A stretch of DNA of 64,000 nucleotides from Escallonia rubra. Its lineage: Eukaryota > Streptophyta > Magnoliopsida > Escalloniales > Escalloniaceae. The notes beneath the pieces were generated by a model that was not told where the DNA came from, did no database searches, and worked only from the letters and a program-made list of their open reading frames with translations. The translations under genes and the position numbers were made by a program. This document shows positions 56,595 through 64,000 of this stretch, in pieces (position 1 is the stretch's first letter; each line of letters opens with the position of its first letter). The DNA lies in the NCBI GenBank assembly GCA_033065855.1, contig JAVXUO010002023.1, forward strand, positions 231,001-295,000, written 5' to 3'.

Positions 56595-57827
56595 CTCCCT
56601 TTAAACTTGATTTATATCTTCCAACATTATTGAGGGGCATGATAAGTGCCAACAGTCGTTTTCATCTCCAACTCCATCAACATCAACATTAACATCAACA
56701 TCAACAATCTTCTTCATCATTTCTTTTGACGTGTATCGCATGTGGGTCATCTTCTTATTGCATCTTTGACAATGTTTCATCATTTGTGCGCATGTTAAAC
56801 ATTAAAAATTATCTTGACACTCTTCTTGCAGCTTCTCCGGATCAAAGAATGTCTTTAAGTTCACCCAACCTGTATCACTTAACAAATTCTCCAAGCCAAG
56901 TTGAGAATGGTACTCTATATTTCTTACAAAATCACTTCCCTTAACAAGTATGACAAACTTGTCAGAATAATCATAACTGGCATAATTTGCCAAAATGTCA
57001 TCATCCTTGAAGATATATTCTTTAGGTAACATTTTAATTTTCTCAATCACATGAAAAGTGTCCATTACCTTTTCAAAAGTGCAGCTCTTTATCTAGTGAA
57101 AATGATTTGAACTCATTTTCTTCTTTTGCATATAAATTAAGGGTTATACTTTAGGTGTTGATAACAGTGAACTTTTACCTCTTTGTTAATGCTCTCAGCT
57201 TCCATCTTTTCATTTTGAGCATTGATCACCATTTGTGTTCTCGCTCCCCTCCATATTTTTAAATGGATCTTCTCCCTTTGTCAACTCTTCGTTCTCATTG
57301 GCTTTAAAGCCTTGAACTCCTCTTTTGTCCCCTTTGTTTCTTTAGCTTCAGAAACGTGAAACTCGTTTTCATCTTCTATTGAAGTTTATTCCTCGAGATG
57401 CTCACCATCTTCGTTTGTGAACTCAGCTTCTTCCCAGCTTTGTACCCAATACTCCTTGGGTAAGAAGTCACGTCTAAGGTTGGAAGCAATGACCTCGATC
57501 ATTTGCCAAATATCACTTGGTGATCTTAAGTCTCCGATGCTCTTTTATATCTTTGTATGGACGGCCTTTTGCAACACTTGGAGTGCCTTTTCTTCATTCT
57601 TTTGTCGAACTCCTTTCGACAAGCTACCATGTGGTTTTTGACTGACCACATCCCACAAATCACATGATTTAAGATACAATGAAAGGACACTCCTCATTCC
57701 TACATAATTTGAGAACATGAATTTCTCATACTAAATATCCATTTTGGATATATTTTGAAAATGGTAGGAAATCTAACAAACTAACGCTACAATGTCCACT
57801 TGGATCGTTGTGGCTCTAATACTACTT

Positions 57828-58209
57828 TGTTGGCGACAAAGGGTCACTCAAACTCATACACTTACTTACTTATATCAGGAGGAGGACATGGATAGTACTT
57901 GAAGAGAACACATAATATACCTTAATTGTTTTTTTTATCTTATACTTATTCTTCTTCTTAGTCTTGTAACATCTTACATCTTTTATAGTGCTTTTAAGTA
58001 ACTCCGAGACATGTAATTAAGCAACCACTAACCCACTATTTCATTGATATACTAGCCCACTACTTGCACTAAGCACATATTATTCATGTATTTATAACTT
58101 ATGCACCACTAACACACTTTAACTGCACCACTAACACACTTTAATAGCCCACTAATGTGCCATACTAAGCACCACTCCGAAGAGCTAAATCAAGTTTTCT
58201 TTTTCGACA
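57828..58209 (-). repeat. LTR (5' on the minus strand) of the copia-like element, 382 bp
   Basis: Longer than its partner through insertions, including a duplicated CACCACTAACACACTTTAA stretch near 58,104-58,142. Confidence 0.85.
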
Positions 58210-58780
58210 GGGAACTTGTCTGAAGTGTTGTGAAGCCACATGTGCTCAAAGTTGATAAAGATAAAGATAATGAGTTGAGCAGTGGAACTTCACCTACAAC
58301 TATATGAATCATCTCTTTCGTGACTCTATTGGTGTGAGCACTGCTCTATTGAGCACCATGCCTTTCATGGTAACAAATGCTCAAGTGATTGAAGAATAAG
58401 TCGCAAGTCTAGTAAAAGCTATGAAAGCAATCGCAAAAAATAGTGCAAGATCGTGATGTTCAAATTGCCACGCTGGGTAAGTTAGGTTAGGGAGAGCATA
58501 AAGAATACAACAAAAACTATTTTGAAAAAAGATAAGGACGCCGACACAAAAAGAATGATTCTCCATAGCATTATCCTTCCCTGCGGGAACCTCTATCGAA
58601 CCAGTCCACTCTCAAGTATTCATTCAAGGAGACCCTGCAAAGACCTTCTGATGAAGAATCCTGCAACACAGAGATGGAGGAAAACCTCCGTAGTGGTGAA
58701 GAATCTCTGGAAAACATCAATTACGACCATGAAGAAGGGGACATCCTAATAGTTCACTCCCGCCAAAGTTGAAAGCCTGG
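58210..58780. other. Spacer before LINE-3 coding; may include its leader
   Basis: The frame 58522-58749 has no recognised domain but may be the decayed N-terminus of the LINE-3 ORF1. Confidence 0.35.
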
Positions 58781-58859
58781 ATTAGACACCCCTAGAAAAA
58801 CACACCAATCATAAAAGTTCTGCGTAAGAATTTCAATACTAAAAATCTTCTCCCATGAC

Positions 58860-60835
58860 TCATTGTCATCTGGAAACCATCAAGAACACTAGAAATCATT
58901 GAACTGATTAATGGCTTTCATGTTCGAAAAACAAAGACGGAGGCAGACTACACGAAAGCATTGGAAGAAGGCCCCTGGTTTATTAGGACGAAGTACCTCT
59001 CGATTCAACGATGGATCCTAAATTTTGACCCTTCAAAATCTTTGATCTCAAAGATAGCAGTATGGATTCGCCTCAAAGGACTTCCCATTGAATATTTTGA
59101 CAAAGAAATATTACTGCAGATTGGAAAATATCTTGGATACCCACTGAGAATTGACTCCATAACATTGACAGTGGCGAGGGGTCGATTTACATGCTTTTGC
59201 ATCCAAATCGACACGGCCAAACCCGTACTCAAGCATTTACAAGTAGGTAAACATCTTTAAATCTTAAAATATGAAAACATGTCATCTCTGTATAGAAATT
59301 ATGAATGCATCGGCCACTTTGCCGATAGATGCCCTAAGATCAAGGCCAACGTCGAAGCTTCACAAATCCATTTGGGAACCCCAACTTCAAACTCGAACCC
59401 TGACAAGATTCCTCTACGAACAACAAACGGATCTCAAATGGAAAACATGGATGAAACAGAAAACCATCAGGGAGAAGGGGGACCTTGGACCCTCGTCACA
59501 CTCTGGCAAAATCTCGTCACCCATACTCGATCTCTCCACCCAAATTTTGTTATATGGTGACTACCACCGTTGTCTCTCTATAACCCTAACTTGAGTTAAG
59601 GAAGAAAGGTAGGTGACATTCTCTCTACCGGAACTTGCGTCCAAAGTGAGACCCAACTGGATTTTTACCATGCCTCCTCTGACATAGCTTTGTGCACGAA
59701 CCGATTAAAAAATTCATCCACTACAGACCCCCTAGAAAGCCTGAATTTACTCCACAACTTGGAAGCAGCAAATCTCACTCATCTTGGCAAAACCTCACTT
59801 GTCTGAAGAAGAACTCCCTCCACTGCCAATCCTACCTAATGAAGAAAGATATAAAGGATTTGGGAAAAGCTTCAGACTACAGCAGGTCCCAAAATTCTGC
59901 TCATGGCAATGATGTGCCCAGAATCCAAAATGCCAAGCCCGTACTCCACCTCTCTGCCACCTACACACCTGTCCATATAATCACCTCTGAGCCATTATAG
60001 GAGTCCAATGAAACACCTCTATATAAGCATGACATCAAACATGCAATGTACTCCACTGACCTTCCCCTTAAACCCCAAATCACTTACAATGCTACTAATT
60101 TTGCTCCCTCACAACCGTTACCGAATAAACACACCAATGCAGACCCCCTTTACAGGAAGCCACGAAGTGACTTCCCAGTCCCCAACTAGAATCCCTTAAT
60201 ATACTGAACCATCCCCTCACCCTATTTGTCTCCCACCTCCATATACCATCACTAAACCTTTGGGCCTCCTTCATCATCATCCTCATCCATTTTCTATCCG
60301 CCTTTGTGCATCACCCACCTTCTGCTGCCCAGACCATAATCCTACCGTCAAAAACTCTCATACTCCACACCCCACCGGTTAGCCTGCCCTTATGCCAACC
60401 ATTACCTCAACCCTTCAACCTGAACTAACCCCCAGCTTAGATTGTACCAACCTACCAGCCTGGACTCAGCTCTCAACCCCCTACTATTTTATCTAGGGAG
60501 TTTATTGTGACAGAGCTCCATGCGTCATTACTGCAGGCACCAGAATCACTTGAACCATTAGCGCTATCAAGCAAGAATGAATGCCTATACTTGTCAACTT
60601 CCTCCATTGCGCCTTATGATAAACAAGTATCTGGCATTGGGCGATCTCGAATTGCGTCTCACCACAAATCAAGAACCATTCACCAACATCTTTTTCTCGT
60701 ACCTAACTCTCCCAACTGACGTTACCATCATGTGCTCCACCGAGGCCATGGTGGGCAGGGCAAGCTACCTACTGAAGGCACAGAAGATCAAGAGCAGACT
60801 GGATAAGACCTTTATTTGGCCGAGATGGACATAAA
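58860..60835 (+). pseudogene. LINE-3 ORF1: DUF4283 and degenerate zinc-knuckle protein
   Basis: The DUF4283 region is clear at about 58,900-59,260: ALEEGPWFIRTKYLSIQRW, then FDPSKSLISKIAVWIRLKGLPIEYFDKEILLQIG. It is followed by a knuckle-like ENMSSLYRNYECIGHFADRCPK (about 59,275-59,340), in which the first Cys pair is lost. A Pro/Ser/Thr-rich tail in several frames reaches about 60,835. Stops occur at 59,260 and later. Confidence 0.75.
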
Positions 60836-60899
60836 TCCAACTTCTACCACTCCCGATGGCACTAAACTTTGAGTACCGAGAGTTCCCCTTTCCTAGCAA

Positions 60900-63800
60900 T
60901 ATGGACATGATCTCTTAGAACTGTAATGGACGGGAAAATAATTGCTCCAACTGCATGCGCATGAATTAATCCAGAGGCACAAACCGGAGGTAATGTTACT
61001 ACTGGAGACCAAAATCAATGGTGACACTACTGAGATGGCTGGAACCCTCATTGATTTTGATCGTATGCATAGGGTGGATGGAAACGGATACCGCGTCGGC
61101 ATCTGGTTACTGTGGCATGCTCAGAAAATTACGATCGACGTGGTTCACAAATCGCTGCAGGCCATCCATGCTATGGTACAGGTACGCACGGAGAGCCCCT
61201 GGCTCTTGTCTGCTTATTTACGCTTCTCCTACTTTTCATATTTATGAGACCTTATGGAGTGAACTAAAGAATATGTGTCACACTCAAAATCTGTCCTTGC
61301 TAGTGATGGGTGATTTTACTGAGATAACTAGCCAAGCTGATAAGAAAGGTGGTTGCCCTTCTCAGCAAACAAGCTAGGGCTTCTTTGATTTATTAGACAG
61401 TACTAAAGGCCTAGACTTAGGGTTTCATGACCAACCTTTTACGTGGATAAATCGCCGTTTTCACGACTTGATTGTATCTTGGAACAACTTGACCTGGCAT
61501 TGGCTTCCAATGGCTGGTTATCATCTCACACAAATGCCCACATTTTACACCTGCACTGCACTCAATCTGACCATCACTCGATCATGTTCAAAAGAAACTC
61601 TTCACCTCGTTGCTATCCTAAGTCCCCATTTCATTTCGAGAAGGCTTGGTGAGTGATAAGGCTCCGGGGACGGATGGTTTCCACACAAGCATTTTTCAAC
61701 GTTATTGGGACATTTTTGGATCAGATATCTTATCTTCTGTTAAATACTGTATTATTAGCTATCAAATCTCTTCGAATTTAAACCAGACCTTTTTACCTTT
61801 GATTTCTAAAATCCAAACTTTGGAAACTCCTAGTCATTTTTGGCTAATCGACCTTTGGAATACCAATTATAAGACTCTTTCGCGTGTGCTAGTTAACCGG
61901 CTTAGACCTCTTGTGGACACTCTCATACACCCTTACCAATCCAATTTTTTGCAAGGTCAAGGGCGACAAATAAATCATTCTGGAAAATGAATTAATTCTT
62001 AATATTAAGAAGAAAAAAGAGAAAGGGGATTTGTTTTTGGCTAAACTTGATTATCTGGAAAAAAGCTTTCGACAATTTAGATTAGTCTTTTCTGTTTCAT
62101 GTGCTTCTCCAAACGGGTTTTCTTCACAAGCTGATATCTCTTATTATGAGTTGTGTCTCTACAGTTAACTATGTGGTTCTCTAGTAGGGTTCTCCCTTGA
62201 AGCCTTTCAAACCTACTTGTGGTTTGCATCAAAGAGACCCTTTATCCCCTTACCTTTTCATTTTATGCCTGATTGAACTCTCTTCGGCTTTCGTTCAAGC
62301 TGAAATATCTGATCACCTCAAACCGATCAAGATAGCTAGGTCAGGTTTAGGCAACTCACACTTGTTATTTGCGGATGGCATTCTTCTGTTTGGCCGAGCC
62401 ACAGAGAAAAAATGCAAAAAATTTCTTATTATGTTTAATGCTTATAGCTCTTATGTTGGTCTCAACATAAACCTAAAAAAAACCAAACTTTTTTTCTCAA
62501 CATATACCCTGTCTACTATTCGCATTTTTTCTACCGTTCTTCAGGGATTAGGGCCACCAAAATCCTTGGAAAATATCTAGGCACTCTTTTAATTCAAGGA
62601 AGAACAAAAAAATAAACTTTTACTTATATCCTCGATCAGATTCATCATAAACTCAACTTTTGGAAAATCAAAATTTTGTCCTTTGTGGGTCGCACAACTT
62701 TGGTTAAATTGGTGTTAAACTCTATTCCAAATTACACCATGCAGGCATACATGCCCCCCTCCTCGATATGAAATCAGGTTGACCAGCTTAGTAGGAATTT
62801 TATTTGGGGTCACGCTGAATCAGAGCCAAAATGACATGGCATAAATTGGGATGTGTTAACGCAAACCAAACCCAACGGAGGGCTAGGCATTCATAAGACT
62901 GATATAGCCAATCAGGCAACATTTATGAACATTGTTTGGCGTATTTGAAAAAAAAAAACCCCATTGTCTCTGGGTCAAAGTGTTAAAAGATAAATATTTT
63001 CCCCAAGATGATATATAGAACGCTAAACCCCGTCATAACAGCTCCCTTTTTTTAATCACGTTCTGAAAGCTAGGGACCATATTGCTGCCGTCACACGTTG
63101 GTGAGTGGGTATGGATCATCACGCTTCATTTTGGCACCACCAATGGTTGCCTGACGGAACCCTCAAAAATTTATTCACAGGTCCTCTGCCTAACCATAGT
63201 AACTTCATCTGGGTGAGTGAGGTGATCTCTAATATAGCCTGGAACTTTGAACGTCTTCACTCCCTCCTGCGCATGCACTTATTTGGTAAATAGAATTTGT
63301 AACGTTGCTCTCCCTCGTAACTATGATCACCCTGATGAGATTTATTGGCCATTGGACATAGGTGACTGCTCGATCCTCTCGGCATATAGGTACTTGAACA
63401 AATCCGCAAACTGCCCTCCGGATAGCTGAAATTGGGTTTGGAAATTAAACTGCCCACCTCGTGTTCAAAGTCATTTATGGAAATGCATTCATCAAGGCAT
63501 TCTGGTCCGAAACAACCTGCACTGGCTGACGGACAAGAACTGCCCCCATGGATGTGGTCAATCGGAAACTGTTAACCACTACCTTCGTAGTTGTCCAAAG
63601 ATTGCTCACGTCTGGGCATCTATTCAGCCAAGAGAACATCATAGCCATCTGACTGGAGGTTCCTTTTAAATTGGTGTCAACAAAGTTTGTGTTTTTTGTG
63701 AACCTCTAGAATCTTACAACATTTATTAGAATACACTGTTTGTGTTCATAATTTCTCGTTTTTTGCACTACACAAATAAACTCACAATTTTGCATGCTCT

Positions 63801-64000
63801 TTTTTCGAACAGTAGGGATCTCATTCAGGAAACACTTGCTATGGCCAGAGACTACTGTTTCTACATCAACCTTGATGACACAAAATCCAGGACCACAAAA
63901 ACCTTAAGACATATATGTTGGACCCCGCCATATGAGAGTTGGATATATGAAACTCAACACTGATGGCAGTGCAAACATTCTCACTAAGAGAGCGGGCGCT
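60900..64000 (+). pseudogene. LINE-3 ORF2: endonuclease, RT, zf-RVT, RNase H start; internally deleted
   Basis: ORF2 begins near 60,900 (MDMIS, NCNG). Endonuclease pieces follow: LLLETKINGD (about 60,990), SLLVMGDFTEI (about 61,300), and QSDHHSI (about 61,580). Directly after HFEKAW (61,652) comes DKAPGTDGFH, so the usual endonuclease-RT linker is missing. RT motifs follow: KTLSRVLVNRL, HQRDPLSPYLFILC (about 62,225) and FADGILLF (about 62,370), where the second catalytic Asp is replaced by Gly. Next come a C-terminal W-rich region, a zf-RVT domain (about 63,470-63,620: NLHWLTDKNCPHGCG, ETVNHYLRSCPKI) and the RNase H start LNTDGSA (about 63,950). Confidence 0.82.

Larger units (their letters stand above)
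56265..58209 (-). mobile_element. Small copia-like non-autonomous LTR element
   Basis: Two direct repeats (56265-56594 and 57828-58209) start TGTTGG and end CAACA or CGACA on the plus strand. Read on the minus strand they run TGTTGAAAAA or TGTCGAAAAA to CCAACA. On that strand a PBS-like AGTATTAGAGCC follows the 5' LTR (57828 side), and a purine tract precedes the 3' LTR (56594 side). The flanks GGGAA (56260-56264 and 58210-58214) match exactly. The 1.23-kb interior holds only a decayed fragment reminiscent of copia gag (around 57,690-57,490 minus). The element is broken. The LTRs differ by indels and many substitutions, so it is not recent. Confidence 0.8.
58781..64000 (+). mobile_element. 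LINE-3: L1-clade LINE, runs off the right edge
   Basis: ORF1 (about 58,780-60,840) is followed by ORF2 (about 60,900 to the window end), in the standard plant L1 order. The last bases of the window fall in the N-terminus of the RNase H domain (LNTDGSAN), so the 3' end and poly(A) tail lie beyond 64,000. The 5' boundary is not defined. A direct junction between endonuclease and RT near 61,652 indicates an internal deletion. Many stops are present. Confidence 0.82.

Noticed and set aside
56802-57065. 87-residue minus-strand frame inside the copia-like element
   Set aside because: No domain recognised; it sits in decayed internal sequence and is not called as a separate gene.

Overview
This is nuclear DNA of a flowering plant, dominated by transposable elements, with two intact host genes visible. 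The evidence is two plant-specific gene families (a DUF679/DMP membrane protein and a HAESA-like LRR receptor kinase with one short GT-AG intron), plant L1-type LINEs with DUF4283 and zf-RVT domains, a Helitron carrying an RPA-like gene, chromovirus-type gypsy LTRs, and hAT, MULE and Stowaway elements. The species cannot be named from the sequence.

Layout. (1) 1-15,050: a decayed Helitron, cut at its 5' side by the window edge, with Rep/helicase-type coding followed by an RPA70-like gene. A 2.9-kb gypsy solo LTR (1716-4639, TSD TTGTC) lies in the helicase. A 5.9-kb chimeric LTR element (7629-13561, TSD TATTA, minus strand) lies in the RPA-like gene. (2) 15,050-20,350: decayed repeats, the DMP gene (16711-17349, minus) with a GA-rich 5' leader, and gene-free sequence. 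(3) 20,349-24,960: LINE-1 on the minus strand, missing its 3' end. (4) 25,000-31,870: LTR remnants, a 713-bp inverted-repeat transposon with matching TSDs, and low-complexity sequence. (5) 31,877-40,020: LINE-2 on the plus strand, ending in a poly(A) tract, with a 1,052-bp MULE-type MITE in its ORF1. (6) 40,415-43,756: an apparently intact HSL1-like receptor kinase gene whose start codon is about 395 bp beyond the LINE-2 tail. (7) 46,077-46,450: a Stowaway MITE. (8) 46,676-55,268: a nested stack in which a long-TIR MULE-like element contains a hAT element (47585-54714, TSD ACTACATC), which itself contains a second hAT (47883-49706, TSD TCTAGATC) and a gypsy-type solo LTR (50202-54034, TSD GTTAA). 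(9) 56,265-58,209: a small copia-like non-autonomous LTR element (TSD GGGAA). (10) about 58,780-64,000: LINE-3, running off the right edge in its RNase H domain.

The most unusual locus is the chimeric LTR element at 7629-13561. It has three near-identical 139-bp LTRs. Each contains a match to the plant snRNA-gene promoter (upstream sequence element plus TATA box at the Pol III-type spacing). A nearly complete U6 snRNA copy lies directly beside the middle LTR. The outer two LTRs look identical, so the insertion should be young.

The two host genes have no visible functional link. The DMP protein is an endomembrane protein of a family tied to senescence, membrane remodelling and, in some members, gamete fusion. 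The HSL1-like kinase should be a plasma-membrane receptor for IDA- or CLE-class peptides. The rest of the window records successive insertions, whose relative order can be read from nesting and target-site duplications.
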